DNA from: Capsulimonas corticalis
GTDB lineage: Bacteria; Armatimonadota; Armatimonadia; Armatimonadales; Capsulimonadaceae
DNA length: 64,000 nt
NCBI RefSeq assembly: GCF_003574315.2
Contig: NZ_AP025739.1
Span: 1,116,001-1,180,000, forward strand
Direction of reading: 5' to 3'
The notes under the pieces are model-generated. The model did no database searches. It saw only the letters and a list, made by a program, of their open reading frames with translations, and had not been told where the DNA came from. Both the position numbers and the translations under genes were made by a program. How positions within the stretch are numbered: position 1 is the first letter of the stretch; every line of letters begins with the position of its first letter. Of the stretch, positions 1-9,512 are shown in pieces.

Positions 1-334
1 CGTCGCTGTTATTGCTGACGGATTCCACAAGCGATGTCAGAGCGTCCAGACAATCCAGAAGGGCGTTGACGATATTCGTATCGACGCTTAGCTTGTCGTT
101 TCGCAGATCGTCGAGGATGTTCTCCATCTCGTGAGTCAGATCGCCAATCGCCATGAAGCCCATGGCGCGGCTGGATCCCTTGAGCGTGTGGGCGGCGCGG
201 AACAGCATCTGGAGCATCTCGATCGAGTGGTCTCCGCGCTCCATCTTCAGGATGTTGGTCTCAAGCAAATCGAGCTGCTCGCGACCTTCATCAAGAAATA
301 CGCCGAGGTATTGGGACATATCTGTGTTAATCAT
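1..334 (-). CDS. cheA: Chemotaxis histidine kinase CheA, N-terminal Hpt domain (partial)
   Basis: The visible 111 residues are the N-terminal phosphotransfer (Hpt) domain of CheA; the rest lies beyond the window start. The domain carries the histidine motif AAHTLKGSSRAMGF, whose His accepts phosphate from the kinase domain and passes it to CheY and CheB. The start ATG at 334-332 is preceded by an AGGA Shine-Dalgarno about 8 bases upstream. The gene is last in view of a minus-strand chemotaxis operon, 86 bases after cheB. CheA would sit at the inner face of the membrane with CheW and the chemoreceptor. Hpt domains also occur in other hybrid kinases, but the neighbours make CheA by far the best reading. 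Confidence 0.88.
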   Translation of the reverse strand, partial: MINTDMSQYLGVFLDEGREQLDLLETNILKMERGDHSIEMLQMLFRAAHTLKGSSRAMGFMAIGDLTHEMENILDDLRNDKLSVDTNIVNALLDCLDALTSLVESVSNNSD

Positions 335-420
335 AAGAATCATCCTGTCCGAGTTGGGAGTAAGCGCGTCAGATCATTACACAATTATTATCGGCGAACT
401 CCCCGGAATCTTTACTAGTT

Positions 421-1584
421 TTAGCGCATGGCGGCGACGGAGCGCGATCGCAGCGAATCCGTCACCGCCGAAGCGAGATCATGCAGCGGCAGCAGATGCG
501 TGACGCCGCCCAGATCGACCGCCGCCTTCGGCATGCCGTAGACGACGCACGTCGATTCATCCTCCGCGAACGTGACGGAGCCCAGGTCGTGCAGCGCCTT
601 CATTCCGCGCGCGCCGTCCTTGCCCATCCCGGTCAGCAGAACCACGGTGGCCCGCGCGCCGTAAAGGCGATGGATGGACGCCAGCGTGACATCCACCGAA
701 GGACGCACGCCATGCACTGGCGGCTCATCCGTCAAATGGATCGCGCCATGGCCGTCGACTTCCAAATGGCGGCCGCCCGGCGCAACCAGCGCGCATCCGG
801 CGCGCAGAAGATCGCCTTCGGCGGCTTCGCGCACTTCAAAGGGCGATTCGGCGTCCAGACGCTTGGCGAGCGACGCCGTAAAGCCGGGAGGCATGTGCTG
901 AACGATCAAAATGGGAACGTTCAGTCCCGCCGGCAGCGACGGAATCAATGTCTGGAGCGCGCGAGGGCCGCCCGTCGACGAGCCGACGACCAGGATGCCC
1001 CCGGCCCGAGAGCCGCCATGCATGACCGAAGCCGCCACGGGCGGCGCGGCCGGCGCGGCGGATAACCCGAGCGGAGCGCGCCGCGCCGGCGCTTCGGGCG
1101 CGGCCGGCTCCGGCCGCTTGATCACAAAATCGGGGACCGAAGCCGCGCGAGCGCTCGGACGGAACGGAGCATGCCGCAGGCGAGCGGTCGCCGCCATGCG
1201 GATCTTCACCAGAAGCTCCGCGGCGACTTTTTCAATGTCGAGCGAAATGGAGCCGGACGGCTTGCCGACGAAGTCGACGGCGCCCGCCTCCAAACATCGC
1301 ATGGTCATGTCCGCGCCAGCCTGAGTCAGCGAGGACAGCATGACGACCGCCGTGGGCCGTTTCTGCATGATCTCGGTCAAGGTCGTGTAACCGTCCTTGA
1401 CCGGCATCTCGATATCCAGAGTGATCACGTCGGGCTGCAGAGAGTCGAGCTTCTGCAGCGCATCCGCGCCGTCGCGAGCCTGACCGACAACCGTCATGCC
1501 GGCGTCACGAGAAACGATCTCGGTGATCATCTTGCGCATGAAGGCGGAATCATCCACCACGAGTACTTTGGTCGGTTCCGGCAT
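421..1584 (-). CDS. cheB: Protein-glutamate methylesterase/glutamine deamidase CheB
   Basis: This 387-residue protein has a receiver domain (residues about 5-120, acidic residues VVDDSAFMRK and phospho-acceptor Asp in TLDIEMPVKDG) and a C-terminal methylesterase domain. The catalytic triad is visible: Ser in VVGSSTGGPRAL, His in VQHMPPGFT and Asp in GMGKDGARGM. A low-complexity Pro/Ala linker (about 140-190) joins them. CheB removes methyl groups from chemoreceptor glutamates and deamidates glutamines when phosphorylated by CheA, giving adaptation. It lies between cheW and cheA. No cheR methyltransferase is seen in the operon as far as the window goes. The length is typical of the family. Confidence 0.96.
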   Translation of the reverse strand: MPEPTKVLVVDDSAFMRKMITEIVSRDAGMTVVGQARDGADALQKLDSLQPDVITLDIEMPVKDGYTTLTEIMQKRPTAVVMLSSLTQAGADMTMRCLEAGAVDFVGKPSGSISLDIEKVAAELLVKIRMAATARLRHAPFRPSARAASVPDFVIKRPEPAAPEAPARRAPLGLSAAPAAPPVAASVMHGGSRAGGILVVGSSTGGPRALQTLIPSLPAGLNVPILIVQHMPPGFTASLAKRLDAESPFEVREAAEGDLLRAGCALVAPGGRHLEVDGHGAIHLTDEPPVHGVRPSVDVTLASIHRLYGARATVVLLTGMGKDGARGMKALHDLGSVTFAEDESTCVVYGMPKAAVDLGGVTHLLPLHDLASAVTDSLRSRSVAAMR

Positions 1585-1646
1585 TGCTTTACCAATCCGC
1601 AGGTGCGGAAATCAACAGGGCTGTATCAAGAAGTCGTCTGACGAAG

Positions 1647-2183
1647 TTACGCCGCTTTTTGCAGCTTCGTCAGCGCGTCGGCGTCCTGCGCGCAGGTCGT
1701 CAGCGTCTTGTAAACATCCAGCAGGATGATCAGGCGATCGTCGGCTTTGTTGTCGCCGCCGGACGCAATGCGTCCGATCCCGGTGATGCATTCGGTCTCC
1801 AGCGAGGCGACGAGCTGCGACGGCGGATCGATGGCCGACGCCGACAGGCGCAGGACTTCCGAGACCGCATCGACGATCAGGCCGGCCATGATGCCCTGCA
1901 CATCGACGATGACGATTCGCATCGCCTTCTTGCGCTCTTCCTCAATCGGCTCCAGGCCAAATCGATCGCGAAGATCGATCACGGGGATGATCCGGCCGCG
2001 CAGGTTCATGACGCCGCGAACAAAGGCGGGAGCCTTCGGAACGTGGGTAATCGACTGCGGGGTGATGATCGTGTGGATATGCGCGATGTCCACGCCGTAA
2101 ACTTCGCCGCCCAAATGCAGCGCGACGATCTGTCGCTCGGCGTCCGTCGAAACGGCCGGGTTGTCTAAAAGCTCAGTAGCCAT
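1647..2183 (-). CDS. cheW: Chemotaxis coupling protein CheW
   Basis: This 178-residue CheW-domain protein shows the family hallmarks VYGVDIAHIHTII, FVRGVMNLRGRIIPVIDLRDRFGL and the IVIVDVQG strand. CheW bridges CheA to chemoreceptor tips. The ATG at 2183 is chosen over an upstream in-frame TTG at 2198 because GGAGG sits 8 bases before the ATG. The gene lies directly downstream of the chemoreceptor gene (59 bases) and upstream of cheB. The C-terminal tail is slightly longer than in the minimal family. Confidence 0.95.
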   Translation of the reverse strand: MATELLDNPAVSTDAERQIVALHLGGEVYGVDIAHIHTIITPQSITHVPKAPAFVRGVMNLRGRIIPVIDLRDRFGLEPIEEERKKAMRIVIVDVQGIMAGLIVDAVSEVLRLSASAIDPPSQLVASLETECITGIGRIASGGDNKADDRLIILLDVYKTLTTCAQDADALTKLQKAA

Positions 2184-2242
2184 GGTGGGTTCCTCCAAGA
2201 GTAATGCGATAAGAAAGATAACGAGATCTTTGGGCCGCCGGA

Positions 2243-4198
2243 TTAGGCGGCGCGGGCCAATGTGAAATCCTCGGTTTCGTACGGTGTTTCCGGCGCCTCG
2301 AAGCGGAACTGCTCCACGGCCTGCGTCAGATCCCGCGAAACCATAGCGAGATCCTCGGACGCCACCACCAGTTCGGCGATGGAGCGCTGCTGCCGCACGG
2401 CCGTCGCCGCCACGGTCTGCACGGAGGCAGATACTTCTTCGGCGGACGCGGACATCTCCTCGGCGGCGGCGCTGCTTTGCTCCACCACGGCCGCGACATC
2501 TTCAATCGAGTGCGAGACGTTCGCGGAGGCGGCAGCCATCTGCTCGGCGGCGGAGCAGATCCCCTGAACCTTGCCCGTCACGGTCTGCACGACTTCCTGA
2601 ATGCGGGACAGCGCCGCGCCGGACTGCTCGGCGAGCTGCGCGCCGGCCTCCACCTCGCGGGCTCCGGCCTCCATCGCGGTCACGGCTTCTTCAGTCCGGT
2701 TCTGGACATCGGCGATCAGGCCGCCGATCTCACGCGTGGCGGCGCTGGAGCGCTCGGCCAGTTTGCGGACTTCATCGGCGACCACCGCGAAGCCGCGACC
2801 CGCCTCGCCGGCCCGCGCCGCCTCGATGGCGGCGTTCAAGGCCAAAAGATTGGTTTGCTCGGAGATCGCGCTGATCGTCTGCACGATATTTCCGATCTGG
2901 CCCGACGCGTCGCCGAGCATATGGATCACGCGCGCCGATTCGGACACGGTTTCACGGATGCCGCGCATTCCCGTCACCGAGCGCGTCACGATCTCCGCTC
3001 CGGTCGCCGCGACCCGGTTCGCTTCCTCGGTCGCCTTTGTCGCCGACTCGGCGTCGCGGGCAACCTCACCCACGGTGTGAGCGAGATGCTTGAGCATGTC
3101 GGCGCTTTGCGAGATCGTCCGCGCCTGGCTGGAGTTGCCCTGCGCGACTTCGCTGGCGCCGCGCGCCGATTGTTCGCTGGCGTGGGCGACTTCCTGCATC
3201 GTGGCCCCAATCTCTTCCGCTCCGCCGCCGACGCTCTGCGCGGCGCCAGCCAGAGTGCTGGAAGCGTAGGCGATCACCGCCGCCGAATGCTGTAGTTTCA
3301 GCACCAGCGCGCCCAGCGATCCCTGCGAGACCTGGAAGGATCCCGCCATCGAATGCAGGTCCGTGAGCAATGCATTGTAGGTGTGGGCGATATCGCCGAA
3401 CTCGTCTCGAGTATCGTGCGTGAGCGCCGTTCCCCCGATCACAATTTCCTTGGAGAGGTTACCGATCTCCATCTCCTGAATGGCGTCGCTCAAACTGACG
3501 ACGCAGGTGGACCGCAGGGCGTCCAGGCTTTCGCCGACGCGGCGCAGCGTTCCATTGATATAGCGTGTGATGACCGTCGCCACACCCCCGCCTAAGAGAA
3601 TGGCGAGGATCAGCAGCAGGCCGATCAATTCATTTCCTTGTCTGTAGGCTGCGGAAGCCCTTGAGGCGTAGTTCTCCGCCTGTCGGGCGTTCCGATCCAT
3701 CATGTCCTGCACTTGGTCCGTCGTACTGAGAAACGCATCGCGCATCGGTCCGCCGAGCATCTTGGCGCTTGCCTTGAGATCCCCGGAACGGCTCAGCTCC
3801 AGAAACGAAGATTCTTGAGCCGTATTCGCCGCCCAGGACGATTTGAGCTTGTCGTAACTGGACTGCTCTTGCGCCCCAAAGACCGTCGGTTCGTAAGACT
3901 GAAGCGCCTTGTCCGCGGAAACACGCGCCGTCGCCAGATCCGTTTCGGCCTTTGCCTGCTTGGATTTGGAGGCCAGCACATGCCGGTACTCGATCGTCCG
4001 ATATTGCCGGGCGTACGAATTGAACTGCGCAAGCCGCGTCGTGCTCTTCAGGGAATCGTTTAAGATCGCCTGTGTCAGCGCGTTTACCTGGGTGTTATGG
4101 ACCAGGGCGACCGCGCCGATCGTGGCGCTCGCCGCCACTCCGGCGCCGAACGCGAGCGCCAATTTGCGCGCCGTCTTCAGATGATAGAACCAATGCAT
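2243..4198 (-). CDS. Methyl-accepting chemotaxis protein
   Basis: A 651-residue chemoreceptor. The N-terminus has a transmembrane helix (about 12-32), then a roughly 155-residue extracytoplasmic helical region of four-helix-bundle type, a second transmembrane helix (about 190-212, [20 protein letters not shown]) and a HAMP-like segment. The cytoplasmic signalling domain carries the conserved hairpin tip [19 protein letters not shown] followed by [18 protein letters not shown]. The ligand cannot be predicted. The gene lies inside the chemotaxis operon between cheX and cheW, so it is probably the dedicated receptor of this array. Its Shine-Dalgarno is weak. Confidence 0.95.
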   Translation of the reverse strand: MHWFYHLKTARKLALAFGAGVAASATIGAVALVHNTQVNALTQAILNDSLKSTTRLAQFNSYARQYRTIEYRHVLASKSKQAKAETDLATARVSADKALQSYEPTVFGAQEQSSYDKLKSSWAANTAQESSFLELSRSGDLKASAKMLGGPMRDAFLSTTDQVQDMMDRNARQAENYASRASAAYRQGNELIGLLLILAILLGGGVATVITRYINGTLRRVGESLDALRSTCVVSLSDAIQEMEIGNLSKEIVIGGTALTHDTRDEFGDIAHTYNALLTDLHSMAGSFQVSQGSLGALVLKLQHSAAVIAYASSTLAGAAQSVGGGAEEIGATMQEVAHASEQSARGASEVAQGNSSQARTISQSADMLKHLAHTVGEVARDAESATKATEEANRVAATGAEIVTRSVTGMRGIRETVSESARVIHMLGDASGQIGNIVQTISAISEQTNLLALNAAIEAARAGEAGRGFAVVADEVRKLAERSSAATREIGGLIADVQNRTEEAVTAMEAGAREVEAGAQLAEQSGAALSRIQEVVQTVTGKVQGICSAAEQMAAASANVSHSIEDVAAVVEQSSAAAEEMSASAEEVSASVQTVAATAVRQQRSIAELVVASEDLAMVSRDLTQAVEQFRFEAPETPYETEDFTLARAA

Positions 4199-4248
4199 AA
4201 GTCCGCGGTCTCGCTTCCGTCGTAACGACGGTAATCTCCAACCCTGCG

Positions 4249-4716
4249 TTATTTGCGTCCCTGCAGTCCCACGGTAATCGACAGCTCACCCTGCTCCAGG
4301 GTGATGGGAATGACGATCGCCGGAATGGACAGCGTGCTGATTTTGACGTTCGTGCCGCGAATAATCGTCGGCGGCGTAATATCGCAGATAAAGCCGGCTT
4401 CCGAAAGCTTGGACATGGCGTTGCCGCTGATCATGTTTCCGAGCTCCGCAATCGCGCTCGCCGCGAGCTGATCGAAGACTTTGATCGGCTGTCCGAGCAT
4501 CGTCGTCGCAATCTTATCGGCGACCTGCAGCGACATGCCGTAGATCACCTGTCCCTGCACCTGCCCCGTGACGCCGCAAACGACGTTGCACTGCTGGCTG
4601 GTGAACGTGGCGGGCTGCATCGCCAAGTTACCCTTTACGGGCCGGTTCCCCAAGACCATCTCCATAACGGAAAAGCTGGCCTCTACGAAGGGGTTGATAT
4701 ACTCTACTTTCATCAT
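4249..4716 (-). CDS. cheX: CheX-type CheY-P phosphatase
   Basis: This 155-residue protein belongs to the CheC/CheX/FliY phosphatase group. The catalytic signature S-x3-E-x2-N is visible in [14 protein letters not shown], with a proline about 22 residues later (DITPP). Only one such motif is present, as in CheX, which dephosphorylates CheY-P as a dimer. An AAGGGA Shine-Dalgarno precedes the first of two adjacent ATG codons. The gene follows cheY by 17 bases, consistent with co-production of the response regulator and its phosphatase. No cheZ or cheD is visible. Confidence 0.82.
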   Translation of the reverse strand: MMKVEYINPFVEASFSVMEMVLGNRPVKGNLAMQPATFTSQQCNVVCGVTGQVQGQVIYGMSLQVADKIATTMLGQPIKVFDQLAASAIAELGNMISGNAMSKLSEAGFICDITPPTIIRGTNVKISTLSIPAIVIPITLEQGELSITVGLQGRK

Positions 4717-4733
4717 AATGATCCCTTCCCAAC

Positions 4734-5096
4734 TTATCCGATGAGTTTCTTGATGCTTTCCAGCACCCGTTCCGGCTGAAACGGCTTGACGATAAAGTCC
4801 TTGGCTCCGGCTTGGATCGCTTCAATGACCATGTTTTTCTGTCCCATAGCGGTACACATGACGACATTGGCGGCCGGGTGCTTGCCCTTGATCGTGCGCG
4901 TCGCCGTAATTCCGTCCATGATGGGCATGGTTATGTCCATCAGGACGAGGTCCGGCTGATGCGCGTCATACTTGTCTACGGCTTCCTGACCATTAGTGGC
5001 TTCCCCAACAACCTCATAGCCATTGGCTACCAGAATGTTCTTGAGTGTGACACGCATGAACAGAGCGTCATCGGTGATCAGTATTTTTTTCGACAT
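4734..5096 (-). CDS. cheY: Chemotaxis response regulator CheY
   Basis: A single-domain receiver of 120 residues with the acidic pair ITDDALFMR, the phospho-acceptor Asp in LVLMDITMPIMDG, the conserved Thr-Ala in CTAMGQK and Lys in VKPFQPE. The ATG at 5096 is preferred over an upstream frame extension because GAGGAG lies 10 bases before it and the receiver fold begins right there. It is the first gene of the minus-strand chemotaxis operon. It would carry the CheA signal to a flagellar switch or pilus motor, neither of which is in this window. Confidence 0.94.
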   Translation of the reverse strand: MSKKILITDDALFMRVTLKNILVANGYEVVGEATNGQEAVDKYDAHQPDLVLMDITMPIMDGITATRTIKGKHPAANVVMCTAMGQKNMVIEAIQAGAKDFIVKPFQPERVLESIKKLIG

Positions 5097-5523
5097 CACA
5101 GTTATGCTCCTCGATTTGGTCACGCTGCTGCGGAAAAGAACCACTCCAAAATACGCTTGGGAGCAGGCTTCCTAAAAACGTTGACCCGCGATAATTATTG
5201 GTTTCCTACCAGAAATCTAGAGTCGAAATTTCCCGGGCGCTCCCGGAGCCGGACAGACTCGCTCCGTTCGAGAAGGAACACGGCTCCGCAGAAGAGCGGA
5301 AACTGGGAAAGATACTAGGAAAATCGACGAAAAGGGTGTATACTTTCTAGCGTTGATGGGCAAGGGAGCCGGCGACGCACCCGCGAATTTATGCGCTTTC
5401 CCAAACCCGCCAGTCTTTTCTCCCGAGATCCATAGGGTCGCCAAGCACGTTCCTCGCGGCCAAGCATCGTCGCGCGCCAAACCGACGTATTCATCCCGCG
5501 AGAAATAAGGATGTCAATTCCTC
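5097..5523. other. Divergent intergenic region between cheY and the polysaccharide locus
   Basis: This 427-base stretch separates the minus-strand chemotaxis operon from the plus-strand export gene at 5524. It should hold both promoters. On the plus strand TATACT at 5339-5344 is the best -10 candidate, without a convincing -35 partner, and would give a leader of about 175 bases. No clear -35/-10 pair was seen for cheY, and no coding sequence or structured RNA was recognised. Confidence 0.5.
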
Positions 5524-8500
5524 ATGTCTAAACCTGTTCTGTCGAAACTTCGCAGCGCCGCTCCCGTCTGCCTTTTGCTGGGCGGAGCCGCCGTCGCCGC
5601 CACGATGGCGTCCGGCCAGTCCCCGCAGGACCCGCGCTACGCCGCGCCACAGCGCGCGTACTCGGACCGAGATCCGCGCACGCCCAGCATGGCGCCCACG
5701 GACCCGCAAGTCATCCCGGCGGCGCCGGCCGACGGAGCCGCTGCGAACGACCCGACGCAGCCCGAACGCCGAGCCCAGCGCGTCCGCCCGCAGCCGGCGG
5801 CTCCCGACAACCCGCTGGTGATGGTCAATCCGGAAAAGACGACAGGCAATCCCACGATCTACTACGACCGCGACGGGAAGCAAAAAACCACCAATCCCAT
5901 CGCGCCGGACCGAACCGACAAAGACTACCGGATTCAGCCGGAAGCGCCGCAGCCCAATCAAAGCAAGCAGCAGCGCCTTCCCCTGTTCGGATATAATTTC
6001 TTCCAGCCCGCGCGCCAGCTGATCACCGCGCGCCGCAGCTTCCTGCAGCAGCGATACGCCGCTCCCGCCAGCGCGAACGCGAATCGCCCCGGAGTCGCCG
6101 GCCCCGTCAGCCGCCGTCCCAATATCGGCGCCAATGGAAATCCGAACCCCGCCTTCGGCGGAAACCGCCCGCTGGACACCCAGAACGATCCGTTCGGGCT
6201 GATCGGCAATCCACCGCAGCTGAACGGCTATGGCAATGGTTACGGCGCGACGCCGAACGCCCCGTACGCGCTGAACGGCCCGGGCGCCGGCGGCAATTAT
6301 GGACAGCAAAGCGGCGTTCCGGGCCAATACCCCTCAGGGCAATACGATCCTCGCGCCGCGCAAGGCCAGTACGACCCCAACACCGGGCAGAGCTACGGCG
6401 CCGACCAGTCCGCCCCCAACCTCTATGGACGCGATACAAACGGCGACCAGCAGGACTGGCGAACGGGGGCGAGTTCCGACGCAGCGCCCGACAACGGTTC
6501 GACGCAAGATTCCCAGGGGAAAGCCGCCGCGCGAAATCGCGCTCCGAAGGATCCGTACGCCAATGAGCCGGCGAACCAGTTCCAGGATTCCAGCTCGCGC
6601 GCCTACGAAGACGGCTTGAAGCCCTACCCCGCCGGCACATACTATCCGCCCAAGCACGCCGCCGCCAGCTCCCTCGGAAGCCGGGGCGGTCTCGCTCCCT
6701 CAAGCGATCCGTACGCGCAGAATAACGGCGCTTATGGAAACCGGGGATCGTTCTACGACCCATCTCTCAATCCCAATGGGACCGGTCTGCCCTATGGATC
6801 CACGCCGGGCGGCGACGCTTACGGCGGCGCCTATGGCGATGGAACGGGCGTCGGCGGCAATAGCGCGCGCTCGGAAGAGAATCAGTTCTACGGAAACGCA
6901 TCGGGCGCGGACCAGAGTTTGACCGGCGATTCGTCCTCCAATTCGTCCGCAGGCGCGGTGGGCGGACGACCGAACACACCCGGCGATCTGAGCCGGTACA
7001 GCGATGACTCGGTCAACGCCTTCAACCAGATCTCCGACCCGCTGGACCAGCTTTACCGCAACGTCACGGCGTCCGCCCCGGCCAACTACCAGCTCTCCGG
7101 CGGCGACATCCTGACGATCCGCTACTGGACGCCAACACAGGCGTCCCGCGAGTTCTCGCGCACGGTGGACGCACAGGGCGCGGTCACGCTGGAAGGCATC
7201 GGCCGCCTGGTGGTTCGCGGACAAACGCTCGCGCAGGCGGAAAACACGCTGCGCCATCGTCTGGCCGGATACTATAAGGGCGCCGATGTCTCCGTGACGC
7301 TGCGGGAGCTGCGGACCATTCCAGTGACCGTCGGGGGAGAATCCTTCGCGCCGGGCACCTACACCGTCCCCGCCGTCTCGACCGTGTTCAATATCCTCTA
7401 CGCCGCCGGCGGCCCGACCGCCGACGGCTCCCTACGCGGCATCGAGATCCGCCGCCAGGGCAAGCTGATCGGAACATTCGACTTCTACTCGTTCATCAAC
7501 GGCAAGACGCCCGCGCCGGACGTTGCGCTGCAATCGGGCGACTTGATCTACATCCCGCCGCGTATCTCGCGCGTGATCGTCAAGGGCGAAGTGCGGCAGC
7601 CCGCGATCTTCGAGCTGAAGCCTGACGAGCGATTGGACGACGCCCTGCGCTACGCCGGCGGCGTCAAGCCCTCGGGCGTGGATCAGCGCGTGCAGGTCAG
7701 CACCGTCGTTCCCGGCGCGGAGCATGTGCTGCGCGATGTCAATGTCAAGAAAGTTACGGAAGTCAAAGCCGTGCCGTTGTACGATGGCGACGAAGTCGAG
7801 ATCTTCTCCGTGCGCAGCGTATTGGCGAACCGCGTGACTGTCGAAGGCGCGGTCGACCAGCCCGGCGACTACGCCCTGCAAAACGGCATGCATGTTTCCG
7901 ACCTGCTGGAGCGGGCTCGCGGCCCTCTTTACAACGCTTATCTGAGCCGCGCCGATCTGTACCGGTACAACTCGGACAATACGCTGACGCTCATCCCGGT
8001 GGATGTGGAAAAAGCGCTCGCTCACGATCCGACAGCCGACGTCGCGCTGACCCGCTGGGACCGCTTGAAGCTCTACTCCCGCCAGGAAGTCTCGTGGACC
8101 GGCCAGCGCGCCGTCACCATACGCGGCGCCGTGCAGCGGCCAGGGATCTACTACCGCAGCGACAACATGAGCGTCCGCGACCTGCTGCTCGCCGCCGGCG
8201 GAACTCTGCCGGAAGCGTACCTGGGACGGTCCGCCCTGCTGCATCAGCACAGCGACGGCACGTTCGCCTACGATTATGTCAACTTGGAGACGCTGCTGGC
8301 CGGCGACGCCACGCAGGATGTCAAGGTTCAGGACAACGACGTGCTCGCCGTTTACAAGATCGGCGAAGCGCAGTTCGAGCCGAACCACGTCGTGATTGTC
8401 CGCGGCGAAGTCGTGGCGCCGGGCACCTATCCGCGCGGCGAAGGCATGCGGCTGAGCGACGCGCTCAAGCTTGCGGGCGGCTTCAAGCCGAACGCCGGCA

Positions 8501-9507
8501 CGCAGGTGATCGTGACGCACGCCCACAAGATCGGCGATCCGCCGAACGCGACGCTGACCACGAGCACCGCCGTCTACGATAATGAGCGCCAGACCGTCAC
8601 GGACGGCGACCTCGTGCTGACGGATGGCGACGTGATCGCCGTCCAGGGCATCGGCGGCATCAAGGACCATGTCGGCGTCATCACCGTGAAGGGCGCGGTC
8701 AACCATCCAGGCCCGATCACGCTCACCAAGCAGCTTCGCCTGAGCGATGTCCTGCGCGAAGTCGGCGGCCTGCGGCCCGAGGCGTTCCCGGAAGGCGCCG
8801 AGTTCACGCGCGATCCGGAAGTCCTGGAGACCGCCGGACAGCGCAGCCTGACCAGCGTCATCATTCGATTGAACGATCTGCTCAACCAGAGCGCCTACAA
8901 GCGCGAACAGGCGAAATCGGACATCGAGCGCATCAAGGCGGCCGATACGGCGACGGGCAATTCGGCGATCGCGATTCCCGGCATCACCGGCGCCGCGACG
9001 CCCAGCGCCACCGCCACCGCCGTCGCCACTCGCCTGTCGCAGCGAGACCTGGTCACGCCCAGCCGCCTGCTCTCCGATGACGACCTGCAATCGAACGGCA
9101 ACATCGCTGTGAACCTGCCGGAAGCCATGCGGAAACCTGGCGGCAGCGAGGATATCCTGCTGGTAGATGGCGATACGATCACCATTCCCGAGCAGCCGAC
9201 CACGATCCAGGTCGTGGGCGCGGTCTTCAATTCGCGCAGCGTTCTGTACAAGCCCGGCGCGCCCATCTCCTACTACGTGGAGCAGGCGGGCGGCTTCGCT
9301 CCGGACTCGGCGAACAAGCAGATCGAGATCATCCACGCCGGCGGCGGCCTGATCCCGGCCGACAAGGTTCGCACACTGCGCCCCGGCGACGTCGTCCTCG
9401 TGCCGACGCGCGTTCTGGCGGAGAAGATCAGCAGAAACAGCAACGTATTCAACGATATCTTCAAGAATATCCTGAGCACGGCGCTGATCTTCAAGCTGCT
9501 GCGGTAA
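5524..9507 (+). CDS. Giant polysaccharide export protein with seven SLBB domains (Wza/OPX-like)
   Basis: A 1327-residue exported protein, several times longer than classic Wza (about 380). A signal peptide (hydrophobic LLLGGAAVAATMASG) is followed by about 480 residues rich in Gly, Asn, Pro, Gln, Tyr and Ser, probably disordered. A poly-export domain starts near residue 515 (YQLSGGDILTIRYW). After it I count seven SLBB-type repeats, each with a strand such as VIVKGEVRQP, VTVEGAVDQPG or VVIVRGEVVAPGTY followed by a LxDALxxAGG helix. The C-terminus ends in a short hydrophobic stretch. It probably forms the outer-membrane channel for the polysaccharide made by the downstream genes. The Shine-Dalgarno (AAGGA) is about 12 bases away, so the start is less certain. 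Confidence 0.85.
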   Translation: MSKPVLSKLRSAAPVCLLLGGAAVAATMASGQSPQDPRYAAPQRAYSDRDPRTPSMAPTDPQVIPAAPADGAAANDPTQPERRAQRVRPQPAAPDNPLVMVNPEKTTGNPTIYYDRDGKQKTTNPIAPDRTDKDYRIQPEAPQPNQSKQQRLPLFGYNFFQPARQLITARRSFLQQRYAAPASANANRPGVAGPVSRRPNIGANGNPNPAFGGNRPLDTQNDPFGLIGNPPQLNGYGNGYGATPNAPYALNGPGAGGNYGQQSGVPGQYPSGQYDPRAAQGQYDPNTGQSYGADQSAPNLYGRDTNGDQQDWRTGASSDAAPDNGSTQDSQGKAAARNRAPKDPYANEPANQFQDSSSRAYEDGLKPYPAGTYYPPKHAAASSLGSRGGLAPSSDPYAQNNGAYGNRGSFYDPSLNPNGTGLPYGSTPGGDAYGGAYGDGTGVGGNSARSEENQFYGNASGADQSLTGDSSSNSSAGAVGGRPNTPGDLSRYSDDSVNAFNQISDPLDQLYRNVTASAPANYQLSGGDILTIRYWTPTQASREFSRTVDAQGAVTLEGIGRLVVRGQTLAQAENTLRHRLAGYYKGADVSVTLRELRTIPVTVGGESFAPGTYTVPAVSTVFNILYAAGGPTADGSLRGIEIRRQGKLIGTFDFYSFINGKTPAPDVALQSGDLIYIPPRISRVIVKGEVRQPAIFELKPDERLDDALRYAGGVKPSGVDQRVQVSTVVPGAEHVLRDVNVKKVTEVKAVPLYDGDEVEIFSVRSVLANRVTVEGAVDQPGDYALQNGMHVSDLLERARGPLYNAYLSRADLYRYNSDNTLTLIPVDVEKALAHDPTADVALTRWDRLKLYSRQEVSWTGQRAVTIRGAVQRPGIYYRSDNMSVRDLLLAAGGTLPEAYLGRSALLHQHSDGTFAYDYVNLETLLAGDATQDVKVQDNDVLAVYKIGEAQFEPNHVVIVRGEVVAPGTYPRGEGMRLSDALKLAGGFKPNAGTQVIVTHAHKIGDPPNATLTTSTAVYDNERQTVTDGDLVLTDGDVIAVQGIGGIKDHVGVITVKGAVNHPGPITLTKQLRLSDVLREVGGLRPEAFPEGAEFTRDPEVLETAGQRSLTSVIIRLNDLLNQSAYKREQAKSDIERIKAADTATGNSAIAIPGITGAATPSATATAVATRLSQRDLVTPSRLLSDDDLQSNGNIAVNLPEAMRKPGGSEDILLVDGDTITIPEQPTTIQVVGAVFNSRSVLYKPGAPISYYVEQAGGFAPDSANKQIEIIHAGGGLIPADKVRTLRPGDVVLVPTRVLAEKISRNSNVFNDIFKNILSTALIFKLLR

Positions 9508-9512
9508 CCACG

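Noticed and set aside
481-1065. 194-codon plus-strand frame across cheB
   Set aside because: It is a shadow of the minus-strand CheB coding sequence, whose catalytic triad and receiver site are intact.
7432-9336. 634-codon open frame on the minus strand inside the SLBB export gene
   Set aside because: The plus-strand frame has clear SLBB domains across the whole stretch; the antisense frame is a GC-rich shadow with no recognisable domain.
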